A DNA stretch of 64,000 bases from Roseiarcus sp036513315 (GCA_036513315.1 DATBZF010000031.1:1-64000); one strand, 5' to 3'. Counted from the first letter of the stretch, positions 35,105 to 44,129 are shown. Notes: a model not told the origin generated them from the sequence alone. Made by a program: numbers and translations.

Positions 35105-36181
35105 CTAAAAATTCTCGCCCAACACCGCCGCGATCACCGCGTCCGCGACCTCTCGCGTCGTCGCCGCGCCGCCAAGATCCGGAGTATGCAGCGCGACATC
35201 CGCCGTGACGCGCTCGATCGCGCGCATCAGCCGGTCGGCCGCGCTTTTCTCACCGACATGCTCCAGCATCATCGTCGCCGTCCAGAATGCGCCGATCGGA
35301 TTGGCGATTCCCTTGCCGGCGATATCGAAGGCCGAGCCGTGAATGGGCTCGAACATCGAGGGGAAGGTCCGCTCGGGATTAAGATTGGCGGTCGCGGCGA
35401 TGCCGAGCGAACCGGCGAGGCTGGCGGCGAGATCGGAGAGAATGTCGGCATGCAGATTGGTGGCGACGATCGTGTCGAGCGTCGCCGGCCTCATCGTCAT
35501 GCGCATGGTCATCGCATCGACCAGCATCTTGTCCCATTTCACCTCGGGAAATTCGCGCGCGACCTCGGCGCCGATTTCGTCCCACATCACCATCGCGTGG
35601 CGCTGCGCATTCGATTTGGTGACGATGGTCAGCAATTTGCGCGGCCGCGAGCGCGCCAGCGCGAAGGCGAAGCGGAAAATGCGCGTCACGCCGACGCGCG
35701 TCATCACCGAGACGTCGGTCGCCACCTCCTCCGGCAGGCCGCGATGGACGCGCCCGCCGACGCCGGCATATTCGCCTTCCGAATTCTCGCGCACGATCAC
35801 CCAGTCGAGCTCGGGGCCGGTCACATCGCGCAACGGGCTGACGATGCCCGGCAGGATGCGGGTCGGGCGGACATTGGCGTATTGGTCGAAGGGTTGGCAG
35901 ATCGCCAGGCGCAGGCCCCACAGGCTGACATGATCGGGCACATCAGGCGCGCCGACGGCGCCGAAAAAGATCGCGTCGTGACGCCTGATCTGCTCGCGCC
36001 CGTCCGCCGGCATCATCACGCCATTGGCTTTGTAATAATCCGAGCCCCAGTCGAAATGATCGAAGGCCAATTCGAACCCGCCGTCGCGCTGGGCGAGCGC
36101 GGCGAGAACCTCGACGCCGGCGGGGATGACTTCCTTGCCTATGCCGTCGCCCGGAATGACGGCGATTCGATAACGCTTCAT
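35105..36181 (-). CDS. Tartrate / D-malate-type dehydrogenase (isocitrate-isopropylmalate dehydrogenase family)
   Basis: 358 residues from ATG 36181 (MKRYRIAVIPGDGIGKEV). Family features: GVMMPADG, FFGAVGAPDVPDHVSLWGLRL, CQPFDQYANVRPTR with substrate-binding arginines, VIVRENSEGEYAGVGGR, TKSNAQRHAM with the catalytic Lys, VDAMTMRM, ATNLHADILSDLAA, and PIHGSAFDIAGKGIANPIG. The substitution pattern is that of the tartrate dehydrogenase/decarboxylase and D-malate dehydrogenase group (TtuC/DmlA) instead of LeuB or Icd. NAD-dependent oxidative decarboxylation of a 2-hydroxy acid with Mn2+. No regulator or transporter for tartrate nearby. Confidence 0.9.
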   Translation of the reverse strand: MKRYRIAVIPGDGIGKEVIPAGVEVLAALAQRDGGFELAFDHFDWGSDYYKANGVMMPADGREQIRRHDAIFFGAVGAPDVPDHVSLWGLRLAICQPFDQYANVRPTRILPGIVSPLRDVTGPELDWVIVRENSEGEYAGVGGRVHRGLPEEVATDVSVMTRVGVTRIFRFAFALARSRPRKLLTIVTKSNAQRHAMVMWDEIGAEVAREFPEVKWDKMLVDAMTMRMTMRPATLDTIVATNLHADILSDLAASLAGSLGIAATANLNPERTFPSMFEPIHGSAFDIAGKGIANPIGAFWTATMMLEHVGEKSAADRLMRAIERVTADVALHTPDLGGAATTREVADAVIAAVLGENF

Positions 36182-36369
36182 GTGGAAGTTCCTCTCGCGC
36201 ATAATATGACGCGTTGTCGCCGCCAGAGCAGAATGATTTTTAGTGGAACCGTCGACGGACTTTGATTCGACTATAGATCATATCCCGCCGGCGACGTCGG
36301 TCTCGGATGTGCTTCCCGCATAGCCCCTGCATAACACAGGGTCGACGACGATGCGGGCGAGTAGCGATC

Positions 36370-36398
36370 AAAAAAAGAGGAGGCGCCGGGGCGCCTCC
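36370..36398 (-). terminator. Rho-independent terminator of the sugar-binding protein gene
   Basis: Perfect 9-bp stem GGAGGCGCC/GGCGCCTCC with a 2-nt loop (36379-36398). On the minus strand it is followed by a run of seven T (A-run 36370-36376). Located about 37 bp after the stop of the binding-protein gene. Confidence 0.92.
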
Positions 36399-36434
36399 CA
36401 ATTTCGTTTTGCCGCGTAATTCCGGGATTTGAGA

Positions 36435-37427
36435 CTATTTCTGGATGCAAGTGTCGACAGTCGCCGCGGTGCACTCGTCAAGGCCGGTGAAGACCGGATC
36501 GTCGACCTTCTTGCCTTCGATCAGGTCGATCATCACGCTAGGCGCCTTATAGCCCATTTCAAACGGCCGCTGGCCGACGAGCGCTTCGACCCGCCCCTCC
36601 CTCGCCATCGCCACTTCATCGCCGATCGTATCGGCGGCGACGATCACCAAAGCCTTGCTGGCGAGCTGCGCCTTGAACTGATCGGTCAACTGACGATAGG
36701 GCTGCGGCGCGCCAAACAGCGGCCAGCCGCCTTCGATGACAAAAGCGTCGAGCTTGGGATTGGCGGTCAGGATATCCGACATCGCCTGGACGCCCTTGGG
36801 ACCGTCGTCATTGGTGAACACCGGGCAGCCGGCGATTTCCGTCCAGCCGCCTTCGCCCTTCAGCATATCGAGGCCCTTCTTGCCCGACAGAGCGTCGCGG
36901 CTGCCTGACGCGCGGCGCAGGATGTTGTCGGCCGCCGCATTGCCTTCGATGAAGCAGACGGTTCCGCCCTTGGGCTTGGCCTTCTTCAGATATTCGCCAA
37001 GCTTGAAGCCCATCAGGTAATTGTCGGTGCCGAGATAGGTCTTGCGCAAAGCCGAATCTTCCTTCTTGAGGTCGGCGTCGATTGTCATGACCGGGAATTT
37101 CGGATTGCCGGATTTCAGCGCATTGGCGATCAACGGTGCGTTCGAGGGCGATATCGCCATCGCTACCGTATCGGACTTGCCGATGATGTCGCCGACGATC
37201 TGCGCTTCGCCCGCTTCGTCGGATGTCGAGGCCGGACCGGTATAGAAGCACGTATAAGGCGAGCTTGCATTTTCCCTGTTCCATTTCTCGCAGCCCTGGT
37301 GGATGGCTTCGAAGAATGGATTGTCCAGACCCTTGACGACGATGACCAGTTGCTTCTTTTGCGCCAGCGCCGAACCCGCCGACAGGGCCAGCGCCGCGGC
37401 AGCCAACAATAATGCGACCTTGTTCAT
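36435..37427 (-). CDS. Sugar-type ABC transporter substrate-binding protein
   Basis: 330 residues with signal peptide (VALLLAAAALALSAGSALA). Peripla_BP_4 fold of the ribose/fructose/xylitol group: VIVVKGLDNPFFEAIHQG, MAISPSNAPLIANALKSG, VMTIDADLKK, LGTDNYLMGFKLGEYL, IEGNAAADN, and AADTIGDEVAMAREGRVEALVGQRPFEMGYKA (in segments). Ends with a Cys pair (DECTAATVDTCIQK), probably a disulphide. ATG with GGAGGAAG upstream. Divergent from the ATPase-permease genes of the same importer. Sugar not predictable. Confidence 0.9.
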   Translation of the reverse strand: MNKVALLLAAAALALSAGSALAQKKQLVIVVKGLDNPFFEAIHQGCEKWNRENASSPYTCFYTGPASTSDEAGEAQIVGDIIGKSDTVAMAISPSNAPLIANALKSGNPKFPVMTIDADLKKEDSALRKTYLGTDNYLMGFKLGEYLKKAKPKGGTVCFIEGNAAADNILRRASGSRDALSGKKGLDMLKGEGGWTEIAGCPVFTNDDGPKGVQAMSDILTANPKLDAFVIEGGWPLFGAPQPYRQLTDQFKAQLASKALVIVAADTIGDEVAMAREGRVEALVGQRPFEMGYKAPSVMIDLIEGKKVDDPVFTGLDECTAATVDTCIQK

Positions 37428-37442
37428 CTCTTCCTCCCGATG

Positions 37443-37467
37443 GGCGCTGAATCATTATTCATGCGCC
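37443..37467. promoter_or_regulatory. Imperfect inverted repeat upstream of the sugar-binding protein gene
   Basis: GGCGCTGAAT (37443-37452), CATT spacer, ATTCATGCGCC (37457-37467): complementary except for one extra T. Ends 16 bp from the ATG of the binding protein, so a candidate operator or 5' hairpin. Confidence 0.4.
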
Positions 37468-37728
37468 TAGAAACACTGCCAAATCGCGCGCTTGGCGGTC
37501 CAACGGCCTTTTAGCCAAGAATGTTTCCAAATTTCGCTGGAACGCCATAATATCCCGCGCGATAGCGAGCCTATAAGCCGCATTTTTCTCCGTCAATGAA
37601 ATAATCATACGAAAAGAAGGTTTGATTTTGCCGGCTCCGCCGATGCTGGGCGCCGATTTGTCTGACAATAGATTGACGATAACGCATCGGCTCGGTAAGC
37701 AAATGAGCGATTTGCGGTATTGACGCGG

Positions 37729-37766
37729 AATTCGTGGCCCGCAAAGTAATTCGTGGCCCGCAAAGT
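37729..37766. repeat. Perfect tandem duplication of 19 bp
   Basis: AATTCGTGGCCCGCAAAGT occurs twice back to back (37729-37747 and 37748-37766) with no mismatch. It lies 80 bp before the ATPase start in the divergent promoter region of the sugar importer. Confidence 0.95.
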
Positions 37767-37845
37767 TTCGAATCGTTCGCCGATCGCGAGCGAAGAAAAG
37801 CAAGGGCCGCAAACGCGGTAGGGCAACGGGAGGGCGAGCGCCGTC

Positions 37846-38589
37846 ATGGCGATACTTGAGCTGGAGAATGTCTCCAAGCATTTCGGCGCCATCCAGGCCC
37901 TCACCGATGTTTCGCTTGTCCTTGAGCCCGGCGAGGTCGTCGGGCTGATGGGCGACAATGGCGCCGGCAAATCGACGCTGGTGAAGATCATCGCCGGCAA
38001 TTTCCGCCCCTCCCATGGCGCGATGCGCATGGAAGGCACCGAATTGTCGATGCATCGGCCGGTTGAGGCCCGCCAGCACGGCATCGAGATCGTGCATCAG
38101 GATCTGGCGCTTTGCGACAATCTGACCGCCGCCGCCAATGTCTTCCTTGGACGCGAAATGCACAGGGGAGTCGGGCCGCTCAAAATCCTCGACTATGCGA
38201 CGATGTACCGCCGCGCCGCCCAGATTTTCGCGGAGCTGAAATCGGAGACGCGGCCGCGCGATCTCGTCAAACGCATGTCGGGCGGCCAGCGCCAGGCGGT
38301 GGCGATCGCCCGCACCCGATTGTCCGATCCAAAAATCGTGCTGATGGATGAACCGACTGCCGCCATCTCGGTACGGCAGGTCGCCGAGGTCCTGAACCTG
38401 ATCCGGCGATTGCGCGACCAGGGCATCGCCGTCATCCTGATCAGCCATCGCATGCCGGATGTCTTCACCGTCGCCGATCGGATCGTGGTGCTGCGGCGGG
38501 GTCGGAAGGTCGCCGACAAGGCCATCGCCGCCAGTTCGCCGGAGGAAGTCACCGGTCTGATTACTGGCGCGATCGAGAGCGCATTGTAA
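37846..38589 (+). CDS. Sugar-type ABC transporter ATP-binding protein, single domain
   Basis: 247 residues, one ATPase domain only, unlike the duplicated RbsA type. Walker A GDNGAGKSTLVK, GIEIVHQDLALCDNLTAAANVFLG (Q-loop, typical of the CUT2 group), signature MSGGQRQAVAIAR, Walker B IVLMDEPTAAI and switch ISHRM. Resembles FrcA. Partner of the permease 43 bp downstream and of the divergent binding protein. Confidence 0.93.
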   Translation: MAILELENVSKHFGAIQALTDVSLVLEPGEVVGLMGDNGAGKSTLVKIIAGNFRPSHGAMRMEGTELSMHRPVEARQHGIEIVHQDLALCDNLTAAANVFLGREMHRGVGPLKILDYATMYRRAAQIFAELKSETRPRDLVKRMSGGQRQAVAIARTRLSDPKIVLMDEPTAAISVRQVAEVLNLIRRLRDQGIAVILISHRMPDVFTVADRIVVLRRGRKVADKAIAASSPEEVTGLITGAIESAL

Positions 38590-38632
38590 CGGAGGGCGCC
38601 CCGGCGCTCGAAAAAGGGATTGAGGCTGATCG

Positions 38633-39631
38633 ATGGCAATCGCGCTTGACGCTCCCGTTCCGCAGAAGCGGGAGAGCTGGATCTCATGGCTGATGTCGAG
38701 CCAGGCTTTTTGGGTCTTTGTCGCCGTCATTCTCGCCTGCCTGTTTTTGAGCTTCGCCACCAATTCCTTCGCCACCAGCAACAACCTCTTCAACATCACG
38801 CGCAATTTCACTTTCACCGCCGTCATTGCGCTCGGCATGACCATCGTCATTATCAGCGGCGGCATTGATCTTTCCGTCGGCTCAGTCCTGTGCCTGTGCA
38901 GCATGATCCTCGCCGTGGTGATGCACGCCGGCTACAGCATCGAGATCGGCATCGCCGCTTCGCTCGGAACGGCGTTGCTGGTCGGCGCAATCAATGGCGT
39001 GCTGATCGCCTATCTCGGCATTCCGCCATTTGTCGTCACGCTTGGCATGCTGTCGATCGCCCGTTCGCTCGCCATGGTCGCCTCCAACAACACCGTCGTT
39101 TTCCAATTCGGGCCGGACCATTCCAAACTGCTGTTTCTTGGCGGCGGCGCACTGTTGTTCGGCATTTCGAACCCGGTCATTTACATGATCGCTCTGGCGC
39201 TGATCGTTGGGTTCATGCTGCGCTGGACGCGGTTCGGCCGCTATGTCTTCTCGATCGGCGGCAATGAACAGGCGGCGGTGTTGACGGGCGTTCCCGTGCG
39301 ACGGATCAAGGTGGCGGTCTATATGATTTCGGCCTTGTCAGCGGGCATCGCCGGAATCATCGAGACCGGCTGGCTCGGGGCCGTGACCACCAACCTCGGC
39401 AATGGGATGGAGCTCCAGGTCATCGCCGCCGCTGTCATCGGCGGCGCCAATCTCGCCGGCGGCATCGGCACCGCCTTCGGCGCGCTGATCGGCTCGGCGC
39501 TGATCGAGATCATCCGCAACTCGCTCGGCCTTCTCGGCATCAGCGCATTCTGGCAGGGCGCATTCGTCGGCGCTTTCATCATCATCGCGGTCTCGTTCGA
39601 CCGCATCCGGAATTTCCGCCAGGCGGAATAG
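38633..39631 (+). CDS. Sugar-type ABC transporter permease
   Basis: 332 residues, 8-10 membrane helices, BPD_transp_2 family (RbsC/FrcC). FVAVILACLFLSFATNSFAT, ALGMTIVIISGGIDLSVGSVL (the family's conserved D-L-S-V-G-S), LGIPPFVVTLGMLSIARSLA, RFGRYVFSIGGNEQAAVLTGVPVRRIK coupling loop, and AAAVIGGANLAGGIGTAFGALIGSALI. Forms the channel with the ATPase encoded upstream. Confidence 0.94.
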   Translation: MAIALDAPVPQKRESWISWLMSSQAFWVFVAVILACLFLSFATNSFATSNNLFNITRNFTFTAVIALGMTIVIISGGIDLSVGSVLCLCSMILAVVMHAGYSIEIGIAASLGTALLVGAINGVLIAYLGIPPFVVTLGMLSIARSLAMVASNNTVVFQFGPDHSKLLFLGGGALLFGISNPVIYMIALALIVGFMLRWTRFGRYVFSIGGNEQAAVLTGVPVRRIKVAVYMISALSAGIAGIIETGWLGAVTTNLGNGMELQVIAAAVIGGANLAGGIGTAFGALIGSALIEIIRNSLGLLGISAFWQGAFVGAFIIIAVSFDRIRNFRQAE

Positions 39632-39831
39632 GGGCCGGAAGAAGCATCCGCTTTGCTGCTTCAGCGGGCGGGTTTGACGCCGATCGGGCGAATTTCGCCT
39701 ATCGGCCTCGTGAGCGCCCAATGCCGTGTAGGCGCTTGTCCATTTCTCCCGACCGCGCCCCGAGCGCCCGCTTTACGCTCCACGGCCGCAATTTCATCTT
39801 TGACGGCTAATTTTCATATTAATGCAACCAC

Positions 39832-39846
39832 TTAACCGAAAATTAA
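39832..39846. promoter_or_regulatory. CtrA-type box upstream of rem/ftcR
   Basis: TTAACCGAAAATTAA matches TTAA-N7-TTAA exactly, followed by CC. It lies 174 bp before the ATG of the flagellar regulator. CtrA is known to bind the ftcR promoter in Brucella, so direct cell-cycle control of motility is likely here. Confidence 0.75.
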
Positions 39847-39854
39847 CCATCTTC

Positions 39855-39869
39855 AATCTAGTTTAGATT
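39855..39869. promoter_or_regulatory. Perfect inverted repeat next to the CtrA box
   Basis: AATCTA-GTT-TAGATT, 8 bp after the CtrA box and on the same helical region. AT-rich surroundings (39780-39900) stand out from the GC-rich genome. Candidate operator for a second regulator. Confidence 0.5.
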
Positions 39870-40019
39870 ATGTAATATAACTCTAAGCGACTGGTTTCGT
39901 GATTCGCCGGGGGGCGGATTATTTCACCGAAAATCGAATTCTATAACGACGATACTGTCGTAACGGACAGTCGCGTCAATAGAGAATGCGCGGATCGTTA
40001 ATTGCCGGCGAGGATTAAC

Positions 40020-40766
40020 ATGTTTGTCATAGTGGACGAGAGAAACGTTGTCGCCGGCGGTTATGCCTCTAGCTTCGATCGAGAGGGAATAGCTTCGGCT
40101 GGCATCGACCCCGCCGAATTTCGCGATTGGATCGGCAAGGTCAGCGAGAACGATATTCTCGCCATTGAGGCCTTTCTGATCGGCGATTGCGTGGAGCGCG
40201 AGGCCTATCCGCGTCTGATAAGGGAGAGGTCCAAAGCTCCGGTGATCGTCCTCAACGAAAGGCAATCGCTGGATCAAACTCTCGAACTGTTCGCCGCCGG
40301 CGTCGACGACGTCTTGCGCAAACCCGTCCATGTCAGAGAAATCCTCGCCCGGGTCGGCGCCATCAATCGCCGCAATCAGGGCGAAGCCGATCATGAAGTG
40401 ATCGGCGAAATGTGCGTCTATTTCGATGGACGCGATCCCGAGGTGAACGGCGAAGTGCTGCCGCTGCCCAGGCGCGAGCGGCGCATCCTGGAATATTTTG
40501 TGAGCAACAAAGGCCGCAGAATCACCAAATCGCAAATATTCAATTCGATCTACGGCATTTTCGACGAGAACGTCGACGAGAACGTGGTGGAAAGCCACAT
40601 CAGCAAATTGCGCAAGAAACTGAAGCATCGCCTCGGCTTCGATCCGATCGATTCAAAGCGCTATCTCGGCTATTGCCTGGAGAAACTGCCCACCCCGGCG
40701 ACTTCGCAAAAAGGCGCTGCGACTGTGACCAGCCAATGGGCGACGTCCTGGCCCCAAGGCTGGTGA
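40020..40766 (+). CDS. ftcR: Flagellar master response regulator Rem/FtcR
   Basis: 248 residues from ATG 40020 (GAGG 6 nt upstream; a TTG 18 bp earlier is in frame). Begins FVIVDERNVVAGGYASSFDREGI, characteristic of Rem (Sinorhizobium) and FtcR (Brucella). Receiver-like domain (about 1-115, with VIVLNERQSLDQTLELFAAGVDDVLRKPV in parts) and OmpR-type winged helix (about 135-235: LPLPRRERRILEYFVSNKGRRI, DENVVESHISKLRKKLKHR). In relatives it activates the hook, junction and export genes that follow. Here the target flgE is 8.7 kb away. The C-terminal 15 residues are Thr/Trp-rich. Confidence 0.9.
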   Translation: MFVIVDERNVVAGGYASSFDREGIASAGIDPAEFRDWIGKVSENDILAIEAFLIGDCVEREAYPRLIRERSKAPVIVLNERQSLDQTLELFAAGVDDVLRKPVHVREILARVGAINRRNQGEADHEVIGEMCVYFDGRDPEVNGEVLPLPRRERRILEYFVSNKGRRITKSQIFNSIYGIFDENVDENVVESHISKLRKKLKHRLGFDPIDSKRYLGYCLEKLPTPATSQKGAATVTSQWATSWPQGW

Positions 40767-41040
40767 CGAGGCCGCGTGGGTTCGAGGCGCGAACGCAATC
40801 AGTGGACTTCTGGCGCCGCCCGCTCTCGCCGGCGCGCCGCTTTACGACCATCGGCCTTCGCTCGCCGGGCCGGCGCCCCGCGCCTTTTCGAGCCGCGCCA
40901 AACGCCGCCGCCGACGCGCTTAAGAAATCGTCAATTTCATCGGCGTAGTGATGGCCTGCTTCTTCAGCGGACGGCGAGCCCGTCGCGGCCGCGAGTGATT
41001 CGCCGGCCCGCGGACGAGCTGGCGACGGGAATGAATTGAC

Positions 41041-41895
41041 ATGACGACCACCACGTCGGCCTATTTGACGGTTGTGCAGAACCTGCCCCGGATGCAGGCG
41101 ATGACCGCTGACCAGCCGACTGTCAAAACCGCCAGCGCCTACTACGCCGCCAACATCGGCAAGGTCACTTCGATCGATCAGTTTGTCGAAAATTACCGGC
41201 TTCTTTCCTATGCTCTCGACGCTTACGGATTGGGCGACCAGATCAATTCGACCGCGTTGATCAAACAGGTGCTCGAGGGCGGCGTCACCAATCCGAAGGC
41301 CCTCGCCAACACGTTGCCGCAGTGGAAGGCTTTTGCGACCGCTTTCAATTTCACCGGCGCAGGCGCTTCGTCAATCTCCACCTCCACCGCCATCAAGGAC
41401 ACGCAAAGCGAGTACGTCGAGCAGACGCTCGAGAACAACGAGGGCCAGCAGGACGTCGGCGTACAGCTCGCTATGTATTTCAACCGCGTGGCGCCGAGCG
41501 TGACCAGTTCTTACGGCATTCTCGCGGACCAGAATCTGCTCGAAGTGGTCGAGACCATTTTTGGTCTGCCGACCGCATTTTCATCTGAAAATATCGATGT
41601 TCAGGCGAAGGCCGTTTCCAAGCTCCTTCCCATTTCCGATTTGAAAAATCCAGCCAAACTGAAGGAGCTGACGGAGCGCTTCACCGCCGCATACGACATG
41701 ACCTACGGCAATTCGTCGAATTCGTCGTCAACCCTCAGCGTGTCCGGATCGTCGTCGTCGTCCTCGGCTTCGCCCTCGGCCGCCGTTACCATATTGAGCG
41801 GCATTATCAACGGGAACAGCACGAGCAGCAGCAGCAGTTCGCTGTTCAGCAATGCGCTGCTGCAAAGTCTGCAAGGCTTCTCGCTTGGCGGCTAA
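41041..41895 (+). CDS. DUF1217 flagellar-region protein with serine-rich tail
   Basis: 284 residues. DUF1217 core: TTSAYLTVVQNLPRMQAMTADQPTVKTASAYYAANIG (in parts), SIDQFVENYRLLSYALDAYGLGD, LIKQVLEGGVTNPKALAN. The tail (about 225-280) is made of Ser/Asn/Thr runs. No signal peptide, and the N-terminus is Thr/Ser-rich like axial flagellar proteins, so export by the flagellar secretion system is possible (inference). DUF1217 genes are found in Rhizobiales flagellar clusters; function unreported to my knowledge. Plus strand, 274 bp after rem/ftcR. Confidence 0.8.
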   Translation: MTTTTSAYLTVVQNLPRMQAMTADQPTVKTASAYYAANIGKVTSIDQFVENYRLLSYALDAYGLGDQINSTALIKQVLEGGVTNPKALANTLPQWKAFATAFNFTGAGASSISTSTAIKDTQSEYVEQTLENNEGQQDVGVQLAMYFNRVAPSVTSSYGILADQNLLEVVETIFGLPTAFSSENIDVQAKAVSKLLPISDLKNPAKLKELTERFTAAYDMTYGNSSNSSSTLSVSGSSSSSSASPSAAVTILSGIINGNSTSSSSSSLFSNALLQSLQGFSLGG

Positions 41896-42033
41896 TTCCC
41901 GCCTTTCCTCGACGATCTCGGCTTTTGCGCCGCCGCGGCGGCCCAGTCTGGCGCAAGCGTCCTGTTGTTCAATGCTGCGACGCCGTCGCGCCCCGGGCTC
42001 GGGGCTGTTCTTCTCGCCCGGAGACATGCAACG

Positions 42034-44109
42034 ATGAATCATACGTCCCCGTCTCTGACGCCTGACAAGACAGCGTGGCCAGAAAAGCTGGACCGTCGTC
42101 ATTCCATCGCGCAGCTCCTGGAGACGCCGGTCATCGGCAAGGGCGACGGACCTGCGCCGGCCGATATTTTCTACAATTGCGGAGCGGCTTTATGGAATCG
42201 CGGGCGGGCGCCGGAGGCGATCGAAATGCTGGACGCCGCGCTGCGGGCGCGCCCCGATTATCCCGAGGCTCTGTGCCTCGGCGGCTTTATCCTGGGCGAG
42301 GCTGGCCAGACCGACGCCGCCCTGCGCTTCTATGATCAGGCGCTTGGCTTCAAACCCGATTTTCTCGTCGCTTTGTCCAATTCCGGAAAGCTGCTTTTCA
42401 GCCTTCGGCGGTTTGACGAAGCGCTTGCAGCTTTCGATAAGGCGATCGCCATCGCGCCCGCCAACGCCGACAGTTGGAACTCTCGCGCAGGCGCATTGCG
42501 CGAATTGGGTCGCTGGGAGGAATCGCTCGCCGCTTGCCAGAAGGCCATGCATCTGCGGCCAGATTTCGCCGAGGCGACGCTCAACTACGGCACCGCCTTG
42601 ATGAAGCTCGACCGGCACGAGGAAGCGCTGCCGATCTATGCACAGGCGAAGGCGCTCAGGCCGGACTTCGCCGCCGCCATGTGCGGCGAAGGTCTTACCT
42701 TGAAGGCGCTTGGCCGATTCGACGAAGCCCTGGCGGCGTTCGACGAAGCGGTGCGGCTGGGCAATGTCGACGCAATCAGCAACAGAGGCTGCCTGCTGCT
42801 GATGCGCGGGCAATTCGAACAGGGCTGGGAGGGTTACGAAAGGCGATGGCTGGCCGGCCGATCGCTGAAGGACGCTCTTGGCGTCAAATTCCCGGAATGG
42901 ACGGGCAAGATCGTCGCCGGCGAACGGCTTCTCGTCATGAACGACCATGGTCTTGGCGATACGATTCAATTTTCTCGCTACGCCATGCTGGCGGCGCGGG
43001 CGGGGGTCGAAGTGACGTTCCTCTGCGCGAAGAAATTGCATCGCCTGTTCGCAGCCTATGACGGCGTTCGCCTGGTCGACGAGATACAGTCTTTTGAGAC
43101 ATTCGACGCGCAGATCGCGGTCAGCAGCCTGCCGCGCGCTTTCGGCACGCGGCTCGACAGCATTCCGGCGCCTGTTCCCTATCTGAAAGCCGACGGGGCG
43201 CTCCGCGAGAAATGGGCCGCGCGCATCGGCGCGCATGGGTTCAAGATCGGCATTAGCTGGCAAGGCAATCCCAATCCAGAAGCTGATATCGGCCGCTCCA
43301 TCCCACTCGCCGCATTCGCTCCTCTGGCGGCTTTGCCCGACGTGCGCCTGATCGCGCTGCAAAAAGGGGCGGGAACGGAGCAACTCGCCTCGCTGCCGGA
43401 AGGCATGATCGTCGAGACGCTGGGCGAGGATTTCGACGCCGGCCCGGACGCCTTCGTCGATACGGCGGCGGCGATGGCCCATCTCGATCTCATCGTGACC
43501 TGCGATACTTCGATCGCCCATCTCGCCGGCGCGCTCGGCGCGCCCGTCTGGGTGGCTTTGAAGCAGGTGGCGGAGTGGCGCTGGCTGTGCGATCGCGCCG
43601 ATTCGCCCTGGTATCCAACCATGCGGCTGTTCCGTCAACGCACGCGGGGCGATTGGAACGAATTGCTTGCGCGCACCGCAAGCGCGCTCGAGCCGCTCGT
43701 CAAGCGCGGCGATCCGCCGATCGCCGCGAAGGCGATCGCCATTCCCGGCGCGGTGGGCGAACTCATCGACAAAATTACCATTCTGGAGATCAAATCGGAA
43801 CGCATCCCGGATGCAGGAAAACTACAGAATGTCCGCAGCGAGCTCGGGCTTCTCCACGCGCTGCAGGCTGACGAGGGTCTCGATCGACCGCCTCTCGATG
43901 TCTTGCGGACGAGTCTGAAGGCGGTCAATGCGGAATTGTGGGAGATCGAGGACGATATCCGAATCTGCGAGAAGAATGACGATTTCGGTCCTTCGTTCAT
44001 CGCCCTGGCGCGCGCGGTCTACAGACTGAACGACAAGCGCGCCGCATTGAAGCTCGAAATCAATCGTCTGTTCGGCTCTGCGATCGTCGAGGAGAAATCC
44101 TACGCCTGA
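42034..44109 (+). CDS. TPR-glycosyltransferase with C-terminal DUF6165 domain
   Basis: 691 residues from ATG 42034. Six to seven TPR units (about 40-265; e.g. ALWNRGRAPEAIEMLDAALRARPDYPEAL in segments). Then a GT-B-type transferase module (about 290-545) with LVMNDHGLGDTIQFSRYA, GISWQGNPNPEADIGRS, VTCDTSIAHLAGALGAPVWV and WRWLCDRADSPWYPTMRLFRQ. Then a domain starting IAIPGAVGELIDKITILEIKSERI that fits DUF6165. Caulobacter FlmG, a flagellin glycosyltransferase, also couples TPRs to such a transferase. Within a flagellar cluster, O-glycosylation of flagellin is the best guess; the DUF6165 fusion has no known role. The convergent ATP-grasp gene is 20 bp away. Confidence 0.85.
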   Translation: MNHTSPSLTPDKTAWPEKLDRRHSIAQLLETPVIGKGDGPAPADIFYNCGAALWNRGRAPEAIEMLDAALRARPDYPEALCLGGFILGEAGQTDAALRFYDQALGFKPDFLVALSNSGKLLFSLRRFDEALAAFDKAIAIAPANADSWNSRAGALRELGRWEESLAACQKAMHLRPDFAEATLNYGTALMKLDRHEEALPIYAQAKALRPDFAAAMCGEGLTLKALGRFDEALAAFDEAVRLGNVDAISNRGCLLLMRGQFEQGWEGYERRWLAGRSLKDALGVKFPEWTGKIVAGERLLVMNDHGLGDTIQFSRYAMLAARAGVEVTFLCAKKLHRLFAAYDGVRLVDEIQSFETFDAQIAVSSLPRAFGTRLDSIPAPVPYLKADGALREKWAARIGAHGFKIGISWQGNPNPEADIGRSIPLAAFAPLAALPDVRLIALQKGAGTEQLASLPEGMIVETLGEDFDAGPDAFVDTAAAMAHLDLIVTCDTSIAHLAGALGAPVWVALKQVAEWRWLCDRADSPWYPTMRLFRQRTRGDWNELLARTASALEPLVKRGDPPIAAKAIAIPGAVGELIDKITILEIKSERIPDAGKLQNVRSELGLLHALQADEGLDRPPLDVLRTSLKAVNAELWEIEDDIRICEKNDDFGPSFIALARAVYRLNDKRAALKLEINRLFGSAIVEEKSYA

Positions 44110-44129
44110 GCCGGCGCGCTTTCCGCGTT

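Noticed and set aside
42190..43638. 482-codon minus-strand frame
   Set aside because: Antisense to the TPR-glycosyltransferase gene, whose repeats and motifs are unambiguous.
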